From Streptomyces composti (GTDB lineage Bacteria > Actinomycetota > Actinomycetes > Streptomycetales > Streptomycetaceae), in NCBI RefSeq assembly GCF_012034205.1, contig NZ_JAATEM010000039.1:1-62593 (forward strand): a stretch of DNA of 62,593 bases, in the 5' to 3' direction. Of this stretch, positions 15,454-23,239 are shown piece by piece; position 1 is the stretch's first letter, and each line of letters opens with the position of its first letter. The notes under the pieces were generated by a model that saw nothing but the letters and a program-made list of their open reading frames with translations, made no database searches and had not been told where the DNA came from. The position numbers were made by a program, and so were the translations under genes.

Positions 15454-16422
15454 TCAGCCGTCCTGTCGCCGGTCCTCCGGGCCCTTTCCGTCCCGGTGGC
15501 CGCTGAGTTCCCTGAGGGCGTCCTCGGGGAGGTGGTTCAGCGACAGGGCGTCCGGGGGCTGCTCCAGGGCGGGGAGGTCGGCCAGAGCGTCCCAGGGGAC
15601 CTGGATCCCGCGCAGGTCGGCGCGGATGCGGGCGGCCAGCTTCCGGGTGTCCCGGCGGTTCATGGCCGCCCCGACGGCCGCTCCCACCAGGAAGGGCATC
15701 AGGTTCGGCAGGTTGCGGACCATGCGCTTCATGATCCGCTGGCGCAGCTCGCGCTTGGCGCGGCTGTTCATCGCCGCGCTGAGCGTCGACGGCTTCGTCG
15801 CCTCGACCCCGCGCTCCTGGGACCAGGAGTTCAGATACACGGTGCTGCGCTGGGCGAGGTTCCCGGGCGGTCGGACCCCGTAGACCTCGTGGAGCTCGGC
15901 GATGAGCTTCAGCTCGATCGCGGCGACGCCGGTGACCTCGGCGGCCAGTTCGGTCGGCATCGCGGGCGGCACGGGCAGCATGGCCGCCGCGCCGACGCCC
16001 GCTCCGACCGTCGCCGTGGCCCTCGCGGCGCCGGCCACGAGCTTGTCGGCGATCTCCTCGGGGCCGAGCCCCGGGAACTGCCTGCGCAGCGTCTGCAGGT
16101 CCCGCACGGGCACACGAGGGGCGATCTCGATGATCCGGTCCGCGAGGTACGCCAGGCCCGCGCGGGCGCGGGCGCCGCCCTTGCGGGCGCCCTCTCTGGC
16201 CTTCTCGCGGATCGCCGCGGCACGCCTGCGTGCCGCGGGGGCGGGGGCCTCCGCGGGCGCCGGGAGGTCACCCCGGTCCGTTACCGGTTCGAGCGAGGCC
16301 GCCCCGGAACCGGTTGAGCCTCGCTCGTCCTCACGCGCAGTGTGCTGCGGGCCGTCCTGCGGCCCCTTGTCCGTCCTCCTCGTCAGGAGGCGGCGCTTCC
16401 GGGGAGGGGTCGAGCCGGTCAC
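15454..16422 (-). CDS. Conserved protein of unknown function with a glycine/alanine-rich hydrophobic stretch
   Basis: A 322-residue protein. The N-terminal 80 residues are charged and probably disordered (TPPRKRRLLTRRTDKGPQDG...). A lysine/arginine-rich segment (about 70-85) precedes a helical region, an Ala/Gly-rich stretch around 135-160 (VGAGVGAAAMLPVPPAMP), and a second GAAVGAA segment near 245 that may touch membrane. I do not recognise the family, though such a gene beside DUF4193 is common in Streptomyces. GTG start; it lies 13 bases downstream of the DUF4193 gene on the same strand, so likely the same transcript. Confidence 0.7.
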   Translation of the reverse strand: MTGSTPPRKRRLLTRRTDKGPQDGPQHTAREDERGSTGSGAASLEPVTDRGDLPAPAEAPAPAARRRAAAIREKAREGARKGGARARAGLAYLADRIIEIAPRVPVRDLQTLRRQFPGLGPEEIADKLVAGAARATATVGAGVGAAAMLPVPPAMPTELAAEVTGVAAIELKLIAELHEVYGVRPPGNLAQRSTVYLNSWSQERGVEATKPSTLSAAMNSRAKRELRQRIMKRMVRNLPNLMPFLVGAAVGAAMNRRDTRKLAARIRADLRGIQVPWDALADLPALEQPPDALSLNHLPEDALRELSGHRDGKGPEDRRQDG

Positions 16423-16435
16423 GGCCGACCCGTCC

Positions 16436-16732
16436 TCAGTCGCAGTCGCGGCAGATGGGCTGGCCGTTCTTCTCCCGGGCCAGCTGGCTGCGGTGGTGCA
16501 CCAGGAAGCAGCTCATGCAGGTGAACTCGTCCTGCTGCTTCGGCAGCACCCGGACGGCCAGCTCCTCGTTCGAGAGGTCCGCTCCGGGCAGTTCGAGACC
16601 CTCGGCGGCCTCGAACTCGTCGACGTCCACGGCGGAGGCCGACTTGTCGTTTCGACGAGCCTTCAGCTCTTCGAGGCTGTCCGAGTCGACGTCGTCGTCG
16701 GTCTTGCGTGGAGTGTCGTAATCGGTTGCCAT
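16436..16732 (-). CDS. DUF4193 zinc-ribbon protein
   Basis: A 98-residue acidic protein of the DUF4193 family. Two CxxC pairs, CMSC (about residue 72) and CRDC at the C-terminus, form a predicted zinc ribbon; the N-terminal half is Asp/Glu-rich. The ATG at 16732 has a GGGGGAG ribosome site. Function is unknown; the form resembles small transcription-associated zinc proteins such as RbpA-like factors, but that is only an analogy. Confidence 0.85.
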   Translation of the reverse strand: MATDYDTPRKTDDDVDSDSLEELKARRNDKSASAVDVDEFEAAEGLELPGADLSNEELAVRVLPKQQDEFTCMSCFLVHHRSQLAREKNGQPICRDCD

Positions 16733-16899
16733 GTCGCTCTCCCCCTCTGGGTGTCTGCGGTGTCTCCAGCGCACGTAACGCGTGAGAGGCCGGACTTGTG
16801 CCCGACCCGAGGCGGAGATTTTGCCTCACATCAAGGTCTGTTACTCAATCGACACCCAACCGGACTCCTCAAGAGTGATCGGCTTGGATGGCGAAGGGG

Positions 16900-16947
16900 A
16901 CCGTACACGGTACGAACGCCGCACTTCAAAGGCGTCTCACCGTGTAC
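16900..16947. promoter_or_regulatory. ACCGT-ACGGT dyad with distal inverted half-repeat
   Basis: ACCGTACACGGT at 16900-16911 is a two-fold symmetric site with 5-bp arms and a 2-bp centre. GTACACGGT (16903-16911) is repeated in inverted form as ACCGTGTAC at 16939-16947, about three and a half turns away. This looks like an operator, or a weak stem-loop. It lies about 170 bases upstream of the DUF4193 start. Confidence 0.5.
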
Positions 16948-17039
16948 TTCCCGTGATCAAGCCCCTTGAAAACCGGGACTTTTCCGACGTTTCGACCCCC
17001 CGCATGATCACGGAGAGTAGATGGCCGGAAAATCGCCCC

Positions 17040-17053
17040 TGTGATCGATCACA
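17040..17053. promoter_or_regulatory. 14-bp perfect palindrome TGTGATCGATCACA
   Basis: TGTGATCGATCACA is a perfect dyad resembling CRP/FNR-family half sites (TGTGA...TCACA) but with a 4-bp rather than 6-bp centre. It lies about 70 bases downstream of the cutS stop and 300 bases upstream of DUF4193. Its regulator is unknown. Confidence 0.5.
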
Positions 17054-17125
17054 CAGAAGCCAACGGTCCGGAGCGGCAGAAAATTCCGCGCAAAGCGAAC
17101 GCGTCCGTGTGTCGGCGGAATGATG

Positions 17126-18367
17126 TCAGATCGGCAGGGTGACGCGCATCACGAGCCCTCCGCCCTCGCGCGGCTGCGCGTAGATGTGCCCGCCGTGCGC
17201 GCGGGCCACCGACCGGGCGATGGACAGGCCGAGCCCGACCCCCTTGTCACTGCCGGTGCGCTCGGTGCGCAGCCGCCGGAACGGCTCGAAGAGGTTGTCG
17301 ATCTCGTACGCCGGCACCACCGGCCCGGTGTTGGTCACCGTGAGCACCGCCTGGCCGTGCTGGACCTCGGTGCCGACCTCGACCCAGCCGCCCTCCGGCA
17401 CGTTGTACCGCACGGCGTTCTGCACCAGGTTCAGCGCGATCCGCTCGAGCAGCACGCCGTTGCCCTGGACCACCGCCGGCTCCCGCTTGCCGCGGATCTC
17501 CACGCCCCTGGCCTCGGCCTCGGTGTGCACCTGGTCGATGGCCTGCGAGGCCACCTCCGCCAGATCCACCGGCTTGCGCTCGACGATCTGGTTGTCACTG
17601 CGAGCGAGCAGCAGCAGGCCCTCCACGAGCTGCTCGCTGCGCTCGTTGGTGGCCAGCAGCGTCTTGCCCAGCTGCTGCAGCTCCACCGGCGCGTTCGGGT
17701 CGGAGAGGTGCACCTCGAGCAGCGTGCGGTTGATCGCGAGCGGGGTGCGCAGCTCGTGCGAGGCATTGCCGACGAAGCGCTGCTGGGCGGTGAAGGCCCG
17801 CTGGAGGCGCTCCAGCATGTCGTCGAAGGTGTCGGCCAGCTCCTTCAGCTCGTCGTCCGGGCCGTCCAGCTCGATCCGCCGGGACAGATCGGACCCGGCC
17901 ACCGCGCGGGCGGTGCGGGTGATCCGGCCCAGCGGGGACAGCACCCGCCCTGCCATGGCGTAGCCGAAGGCGAAGGCGATGATCGCCAGGCCCAGCAGGG
18001 CGAGCAGCGAGCGGCTGAGCAGATCGTCCAGCGCGTGCTGCCGCTGCTCGTTGACGCAGGCGTTGAGCGCCCGGTTCATCTCCTCGGCGGGCAGCTCGCT
18101 GCTGCGCAGCCGGCAGACGTCGCTGGACACCTCGCCGGAGAGGATCCGGAAGGGGAGGTTGGTGCCCACGCTCAGGGCGTTGGCCGCCAGCAGGTAGATG
18201 ATCGACAGCAGCAGGATGCCGGCGATCAGGAACATGCCGCCGTACAGCAGCGTGAGCCGTATCCGGATGGTGGGCCGCAGCCACGGGAAGGGCGGCACCG
18301 GTCTGCGCGGGTCCCAGGTGGGTTTGGGCGGGGCCGGAGGGGTGGTGGGTGTGGGAGTGCTGGCCAT
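17126..18367 (-). CDS. cutS: Sensor histidine kinase CutS
   Basis: A 413-residue membrane histidine kinase. Two transmembrane helices (about 40-62 and 121-142) enclose a small extracytoplasmic sensor domain of about 58 residues containing just two cysteines, Cys85 and Cys104. A HAMP linker follows (about 143-195), then HisKA with HELRTP (phospho-acceptor His204), then HATPase (NLVQNAVRYN; GVGLGLSIARSVA). The N-terminus is a proline-rich cytoplasmic tail. It lies 7 bases downstream of the OmpR-type regulator gene, the classic cutRS order. Identification rests on sequence character, gene order and neighbours (ferrochelatase, DUF4193). The cysteine pair suggests redox or disulfide sensing at the envelope. 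Confidence 0.85.
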   Translation of the reverse strand: MASTPTPTTPPAPPKPTWDPRRPVPPFPWLRPTIRIRLTLLYGGMFLIAGILLLSIIYLLAANALSVGTNLPFRILSGEVSSDVCRLRSSELPAEEMNRALNACVNEQRQHALDDLLSRSLLALLGLAIIAFAFGYAMAGRVLSPLGRITRTARAVAGSDLSRRIELDGPDDELKELADTFDDMLERLQRAFTAQQRFVGNASHELRTPLAINRTLLEVHLSDPNAPVELQQLGKTLLATNERSEQLVEGLLLLARSDNQIVERKPVDLAEVASQAIDQVHTEAEARGVEIRGKREPAVVQGNGVLLERIALNLVQNAVRYNVPEGGWVEVGTEVQHGQAVLTVTNTGPVVPAYEIDNLFEPFRRLRTERTGSDKGVGLGLSIARSVARAHGGHIYAQPREGGGLVMRVTLPI

Positions 18368-18374
18368 GGCGCGA

Positions 18375-19028
18375 TCAGATCCGGTAGCCCGAGCCGGGCA
18401 CGGTCACGATGACCGGCGGCTCGCCCAGCTTGCGGCGCAGGGTCATCACGGTCACCCGCACCACGTTGGTGAACGGGTCGGTGTTCTCGTCCCAGGCCTT
18501 CTCCAGCAGCTGCTCCGCGGAGACGACCGCGCCCTCGCTGCGCATCAGCACCTCCAGCACGGCGAACTCCTTGGGGGCGAGCTGCACCTCCTTGCCGTCC
18601 CGGAATACCTCGCGGCGGTTGGGGTCCAGCTTGATCCCGGCACGCTCCAGGACGGGTGGCAGAGGCACGCTGGTGCGCCGGCCGAGCGCCCGGACGCGGG
18701 CGATCAGCTCGCTGAACGCGAACGGCTTGGGCAGGTAGTCGTCGGCCCCGATCTCCAGGCCCTCCACCCGGTCGCTGACGTCGCCGGAGGCCGTGAGCAT
18801 CAGCACGCGGGTGGGCATACCGAGCTCCACGATCTTGCGGCAGACGTCGTCGCCGTGCACCAGGGGAAGGTCCCGGTCGAGTACGACGACGTCGTAGTCG
18901 TTGACGCCGATGCGCTCCAGGGCCGCCGCTCCGTCGTACACGACGTCGACGGCCATGGCCTCGCGGCGCAGTCCGGTGGCCACCGCATCGGCGAGCAGCT
19001 GCTCGTCCTCGACGACGAGTACACGCAC
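18375..19028 (-). CDS. cutR: OmpR-family response regulator CutR
   Basis: A 217-residue response regulator. The receiver domain (1-115) has the acidic pocket EDE near residues 7-9, phospho-acceptor Asp51 (VVVLDRDLP) and the conserved Lys in LPKPFAF. The C-terminal winged-helix DNA-binding domain (about 125-217) has the family ending MTLRRKLGEPP...VPGSGYRI. GTG start with a GGA-rich ribosome site. It forms a two-gene operon with cutS. The recalled length of 217 residues matches CutR of S. lividans/S. coelicolor. Confidence 0.9.
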   Translation of the reverse strand: MRVLVVEDEQLLADAVATGLRREAMAVDVVYDGAAALERIGVNDYDVVVLDRDLPLVHGDDVCRKIVELGMPTRVLMLTASGDVSDRVEGLEIGADDYLPKPFAFSELIARVRALGRRTSVPLPPVLERAGIKLDPNRREVFRDGKEVQLAPKEFAVLEVLMRSEGAVVSAEQLLEKAWDENTDPFTNVVRVTVMTLRRKLGEPPVIVTVPGSGYRI

Positions 19029-19421
19029 GTCCCTGGTCCTTCCTGATGGTGGTGTCTTGCCTCCATCCTGCCCTTTTCCTCCATAAGTCGGCGGTAAGGC
19101 AGGTGAGAGGGGGTGCGGGGTCCGGCGCGGCCCCCGGAACGGCCGGGCCGCGGGAGGGAATAGGAGATTTTCTCGCCCGGTTAGGTTTCCACGGAAGGGA
19201 GCTTGGGGAGGACGGGTTTACATCCCACGATCACGCTCTGCTTGTGCCGCACCACCATGCGGTGCGCTTCGGCCCGCTTCCCCGACCAGAGCGGGGCGGG
19301 ATGTCCGGCACCGTCGCCGCCCGGCCGAGCGGCGCCGGGCATCCGCAACGGACGTGATCGTCCCTGACGAACGGCACACCCCCGTGCCACCGACCCACAA
19401 CCCAGGACGAGGGGGCGCAGC
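19029..19421. other. Divergent intergenic region upstream of cutR
   Basis: About 390 bases between cutR (leftward) and the 57-residue gene (rightward). No supported gene. It must contain both promoters; no operator was recognised with confidence. Confidence 0.4.
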
Positions 19422-19595
19422 ATGGACGCATTCACCGCAGGACTTCTGCAGCGCATAAAGGCGACCGAGTCCGATCTTTCGCGCGCCCGTGACGAGGGCG
19501 ACGAGTTCCTCGTCGAGGTGGAGCAGGGCGAGCTGGAGGACCTGCGCAGGCTCGCCGCGGAGCACGGTGTGGAGGTCAGCGCGTACGGCGTCTGA
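19422..19595 (+). CDS. 57-residue acidic helical protein
   Basis: A 57-codon frame with ATG and a GAGGGGG ribosome site just upstream, followed by a strong terminator. The product begins MDAFTAGLLQRIKATESDL, is rich in Glu, Leu and Arg (VEVEQGELEDLRRLAAEHG) and is predicted to be two amphipathic helices without membrane segments. No family is recognised. A small gene in this position next to cutR is, as far as I recall, conserved in Streptomyces. Codon use is typical of the genus and the stop and terminator are well placed, so it is likely real. Confidence 0.8.
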   Translation: MDAFTAGLLQRIKATESDLSRARDEGDEFLVEVEQGELEDLRRLAAEHGVEVSAYGV

Positions 19596-19621
19596 CTCAG
19601 CGCGGCGACAGACTGCTTGCC

Positions 19622-19660
19622 CGAGCGGGCCCCGGCGAATCCAGCGCCGGGGCCCGCTCG
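19622..19660. terminator. Strong hairpin after the 57-residue gene
   Basis: The 16-bp arms at 19622-19637 and 19645-19660 are perfect reverse complements around a 7-nt loop (AATCCAG). It lies between the convergent 57-residue gene and the inositol-phosphatase gene and can serve both. Confidence 0.9.
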
Positions 19661-19726
19661 TCTCGCTCTTCGTGCAACGAGTTGCAGCACGACGCCGCGC
19701 GCGTGCCGCGGCGCCCGTTCGGGTGA

Positions 19727-20542
19727 TCAGTCGTGCCAGGCGCCGAAGTCCTCGAGCAGGGCCTGGAGGGGCTCGAAGACGCCGGGTGCGGCGGCGATCG
19801 CCAGGTCCCGTGACGGGCGCTGGGAGGGCCGTCCACCGGTCAGGGCGCCCGCCTCACGGGCTATGAGATCCCCGGCCGCAAGGTCCCAGGGGTGCAGTCC
19901 GCGCTCGTAGAAGCCGTCCAGGCGGCCGGCCGCCACGTCGCACAGGTCGACGGCCGCCGAGCCGCTGCGCCGGATGTCCCGCAGCAGCGGGATCAGGCGG
20001 TGCGCGACCTCGGCCTGGTGGGTCCGGACCTCGGCCACGTAGTTGAACCCGGTGGAGACCAGGGCCTGGTCGAGCGGCGGGGCGGGGCGGCAGGCCAGCC
20101 TGCGCTCGCCCTCCCAGGCGCCGGTGGCCCAGGCCCCGCCGCCGCGCACCGCGTGGTAGGTCTCGCCACGCATCGGTGCCGACACCGCCCCGACGACGGT
20201 CTCGCCGTCCAGCTCGGCGGCGACGGACACGGCCCAGGTGGGGAGCCCGTAGAGGTAGTTCACCGTGCCGTCGAGCGGGTCGATCACCCAGCGGACGCCG
20301 CTGGTGCCGTCGGTCGAGGCGCCCTCCTCGCCGAGGATGCCGTCGCGCGGGCGGCGCTCGGCGATCAGCGTGGTGATCAGCTTCTCGGCCGCGATGTCCA
20401 TCTCGGTGACGACGTCGATCGGGCTTGACTTGGTCGCCGCGACCGCCAGATCGGCGGGCCGGCCGTCGCGCAGCAGCTCTCCGGCGCGGCGGGCCGCCTC
20501 CCGGGCCAGCTGAAGCAGTTCCGCGTGCAGGGGGTCGGTCAC
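19727..20542 (-). CDS. Inositol monophosphatase family protein
   Basis: A 271-residue Mg2+-dependent phosphatase of the IMPase/FBPase-like superfamily. The metal-site motifs are present: GEEG near residue 73, WVIDPLDGTVNY (about 88-99) and HPWDLAAGDLI near 220. It should dephosphorylate inositol phosphate or a related sugar phosphate such as histidinol phosphate. The GTG at 20542 is preferred: it has a GAGGAG ribosome site, whereas ATG 20554 overlaps the ferrochelatase stop as ATGA. Either way it is translationally coupled to the ferrochelatase gene. Confidence 0.9.
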   Translation of the reverse strand: MTDPLHAELLQLAREAARRAGELLRDGRPADLAVAATKSSPIDVVTEMDIAAEKLITTLIAERRPRDGILGEEGASTDGTSGVRWVIDPLDGTVNYLYGLPTWAVSVAAELDGETVVGAVSAPMRGETYHAVRGGGAWATGAWEGERRLACRPAPPLDQALVSTGFNYVAEVRTHQAEVAHRLIPLLRDIRRSGSAAVDLCDVAAGRLDGFYERGLHPWDLAAGDLIAREAGALTGGRPSQRPSRDLAIAAAPGVFEPLQALLEDFGAWHD

Positions 20543-20550
20543 GGTGCTCC

Positions 20551-21678
20551 TCATGCGTAGGGGCTGTCGGCGCCCGCGGCGGCGGGACGTGGGGCGCGGG
20601 CGGGGCAGCAGCCCACGGGGCACAGGTCGTGGCTCGCACCGAGGGTGCCCAGGGCGCAGCGAGTGACGCTCTCCCCGCGCTCGGTGGCCGCCCGCTCGGT
20701 GATCAGCTCGCGGATCGCGGCGGCGAACCGGGGGTCGGCACCGACGGTGGCCGAGCGGCGCACCGGCAGCCCCAGCTCCTCGGCCTTGGCCTTCGCCTCG
20801 GTGTCGAGGTCGTAGAGGACCTCCATGTGGTCGGAGACGAAGCCGATCGGCGCCATGACGACGGCGGGCGCCCCGGCGGCGTGCCGCTCCTCGAGGTGGT
20901 CGCAGATGTCCGGCTCCAGCCACGGGATGTGCGGGGCGCCGGAGCGGGACTGGTAGACGAGCTGCCAGGGGTGGTCGACGCCGGTGCGCTCGCGCACGGC
21001 CCCGGCGATCAGCTCGGCCACGTCCAGGTGCTGACGGACGTAGGCACCGCCGTCGCCGTGGCCCTCGACGGGCCCTGAGGTGTCGGCGGCCGCGGTCGGG
21101 ATGGAGTGCGTGGTGAAGGCGATGTGGGCGCCGTCCCTGACGTCCTCGGGGAGGTCGGCGAGGGACTCGAGAACCCCGTCGATCATGGGCTCCACGAAGC
21201 CGGGATGGTTGAAGTAGTGGCGCAGCTTGTCGACCCGGGGCAGCTCGAGCCCCTCGTCCTTCAGGGTGGCGAGGGCGTCGGCGAGGTTCTCCCGGTACTG
21301 GCGGCAGCCCGAGTAGGAGGCGTAGGCGCTGGTGGCCAGGACCAGGATGCGGCGGCGTCCGTCGCGGACCATCTCGCGCAGGGTGTCGGTCAGATAAGGC
21401 GCCCAGTTGCGGTTGCCCCAGTAGACCGGCAGGTCCAGGCCGTGCTCGGCGAAGTCCTTGCGCAGGGCGTCGAGCAGGGCGCGGTTCTGGTCGTTGATCG
21501 GGCTGACCCCGCCGAAGAGGAAGTAGTGCCGGCCGACTTCCTCGAGGCGTTCCTTCGGGATGCCGCGCCCCCGTGTGACGTTCTCCAGGAACGGCACCAC
21601 GTCGTCGGGGCCCTCGGGGCCCCCGAAGGAGAGCAGGAGCAGGGCGTCGTAGGGGCTGGCATCGAGCACGTCTGGCAT
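20551..21678 (-). CDS. hemH: Ferrochelatase (coproporphyrin ferrochelatase type)
   Basis: A 375-residue ferrochelatase that inserts Fe2+ into a porphyrin at the end of heme synthesis; in actinobacteria the family uses coproporphyrin III (CpfC). Visible motifs are LLLSFGGPEG near the start, SAYASYSGCRQYRE, FTTHSIP (metal-binding His) and QSRSGAPHIPWLEPD. The C-terminus carries a cysteine cluster, RCALG...DLCPVGCCP, matching the [2Fe-2S] ligands of mycobacterial-type enzymes. The ATG lies 6 nt after CAGGAT, a near-match leaderless -10 box. It is followed by, and overlaps, the phosphatase gene. Confidence 0.95.
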   Translation of the reverse strand: MPDVLDASPYDALLLLSFGGPEGPDDVVPFLENVTRGRGIPKERLEEVGRHYFLFGGVSPINDQNRALLDALRKDFAEHGLDLPVYWGNRNWAPYLTDTLREMVRDGRRRILVLATSAYASYSGCRQYRENLADALATLKDEGLELPRVDKLRHYFNHPGFVEPMIDGVLESLADLPEDVRDGAHIAFTTHSIPTAAADTSGPVEGHGDGGAYVRQHLDVAELIAGAVRERTGVDHPWQLVYQSRSGAPHIPWLEPDICDHLEERHAAGAPAVVMAPIGFVSDHMEVLYDLDTEAKAKAEELGLPVRRSATVGADPRFAAAIRELITERAATERGESVTRCALGTLGASHDLCPVGCCPARAPRPAAAGADSPYA

Positions 21679-22000
21679 GTCTCGATCCTGCCACCCTGCA
21701 CCGACAGCCGGAAAACGGCGGGTCGGGCACCACGGTCCCCTCCCGGACGGGGCCGGGGTCCTCTGCGGGCGGGAGGCGGCGTGTCCTCGCACCGGCCGGC
21801 CGCTTGTCCCCGCAGCGGGAGGCCGGATTTCCGGCAGCGGGAAGCCGGACCTCCCCGCGGCACGAGGCCGGGCTTCGCCGCGGTCGCAGCCCGGGGGTCA
21901 CCGCAGGCCGGAAGCCGTACTCCCCCGTGTGCTCAGGTGGACCTCACCAGTAAGCTGTATCGACTGCGGTCGCACCTTACTGACGCGTATCGGAGACCCC
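21679..22000. other. Divergent intergenic region between hemH and the MFS gene
   Basis: About 320 bases without a supported gene. The left part has repeated short CCGGA/GGAGGC words (around 21770-21870); the right part is more A/T-containing and should hold the MFS promoter. The CAGGAT box at 21685-21690 is the likely hemH -10 element. Confidence 0.4.
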
Positions 22001-23239
22001 GTGCCCAGCCCTTATCGTGCCCTCTTCGCCGTGCCCGGCACGAAGAGCTTCTCCGCCGCGGGTTTCCTCGGCCGGATGCCGCTGTCCATGATGGGCGTCG
22101 GCGTCGTGACCATGATCTCCCAGCTCACCGGGCGGTACGGGCTGGCCGGCGCCCTGTCGGCCACCATCGCGCTGTCCGCGGCGGTGGCGGGTCCGCAGGT
22201 CTCCCGGCTGGTCGACCGGTACGGGCAGCGGCGGGTGCTGCGCCCGGCGACGCTGCTCGCGCTGAGCGCTGCGGCCCTGCTGCTGTTCGCGGCGCACTAC
22301 GGCTGGCCGGACTGGGTGCTCTACGTCGCCTGTGTGGGCATCGGCTGCGTGCCGAGCGTCGGCGCGATGATCCGGGCCCGCTGGGCGGGGCTGTACCGGG
22401 GCACCCCGCAGCTGCACACCGCGTACTCCTTCGAGTCGGTGGTCGACGAGGTGTGCTTCATCTTCGGGCCGATCATCTCCATCGGGCTGTCCACCGCCTG
22501 GTTCCCGGAGGCGGGGCCGCTGCTCGCCGCGTGCTTCCTGGCGACCGGCGTCTTCTGGCTGACGGCGCAGCGCGCCACCGAGCCCGCGCCGCATCCGCGG
22601 GAGCGCACCGGCGGAGGCAGTGCGCTGCGCACGCCGGGGCTGCAGGTGCTGGTGGCCACCTTCGTGGCGACCGGGGCGATCTTCGGCGCGGTGGACGTGG
22701 TGACGGTGGCGTTCGCGGAGGAGCAGGGGCACAAGGCCGCGGCCAGCGTGGTGCTCGCCGTCTACGCCCTGGGTTCGTGCGTGGCGGGCGTGGTGTTCGG
22801 GCTGCTGCACTTCGCCGGACGGCCCGAGCGCCGCTGGCTGCTGGGCGTGTGTGCCATGGCCGTGAGTATGATCCCCCTCCTACTGGTCGGAAACTTGCCG
22901 TTTCTGGCCGTGGCGCTCTTCGTCGCGGGTCTGTCCATCGCTCCCACGATGATCACGACGATGTCCCTCATCGAAGAGCACGTACCACGCGCGCAGCTCA
23001 CCGAGGGCATGACCTGGGTGAGCACGGGGCTCGCGGTCGGGGTCGCGCTCGGCTCCTCCGTGGCCGGCTGGGTGATCGACGCGGCCGGGGCGCGTGCGGG
23101 GTACGGGGTTCCGGCGGTGTCCGGAGCCGTCGCGGTCGCGGTCGGTTTCCTCGGGTACCGCCGGCTCAAGCGGCCGGCGCCGGGTCGGGGAGGCACCGTT
23201 GGTCAGCACAGCGAGCGCGAAGAACGGCACCTGGCGTAA
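22001..23239 (+). CDS. MFS transporter
   Basis: A 412-residue major facilitator with about twelve hydrophobic helices and a central cytoplasmic loop around residues 190-210 (ATEPAPHPRERTGGG). The motif between helices 2 and 3, SRLVDRYGQRRVLRP, is the MFS A-motif variant. The substrate is unknown; the fold type is that of drug or metabolite exporters. The GTG start has GGAG upstream and the conserved N-terminus SPYRALFAVPGTK. Its last 41 bases overlap the start of the oxidase gene, so the two are one operon. Confidence 0.85.
   Translation: MPSPYRALFAVPGTKSFSAAGFLGRMPLSMMGVGVVTMISQLTGRYGLAGALSATIALSAAVAGPQVSRLVDRYGQRRVLRPATLLALSAAALLLFAAHYGWPDWVLYVACVGIGCVPSVGAMIRARWAGLYRGTPQLHTAYSFESVVDEVCFIFGPIISIGLSTAWFPEAGPLLAACFLATGVFWLTAQRATEPAPHPRERTGGGSALRTPGLQVLVATFVATGAIFGAVDVVTVAFAEEQGHKAAASVVLAVYALGSCVAGVVFGLLHFAGRPERRWLLGVCAMAVSMIPLLLVGNLPFLAVALFVAGLSIAPTMITTMSLIEEHVPRAQLTEGMTWVSTGLAVGVALGSSVAGWVIDAAGARAGYGVPAVSGAVAVAVGFLGYRRLKRPAPGRGGTVGQHSEREERHLA

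Larger units (their letters stand above)
16733..17125. other. Intergenic region upstream of DUF4193
   Basis: About 390 bases with lower GC than the surrounding genes and no supported gene. It holds an ACCGT/ACGGT dyad with a distal repeat (16900-16947) and a 14-bp perfect palindrome (17040-17053). It should carry the DUF4193 promoter and the 3' untranslated end of cutS. Confidence 0.5.

Noticed and set aside
17040..17053. Assignment of the palindrome as a Streptomyces Crp site
   Set aside because: The expected spacing GTG-N6-GNCAC is not met; the half sites are too close. Kept only as an unassigned dyad.
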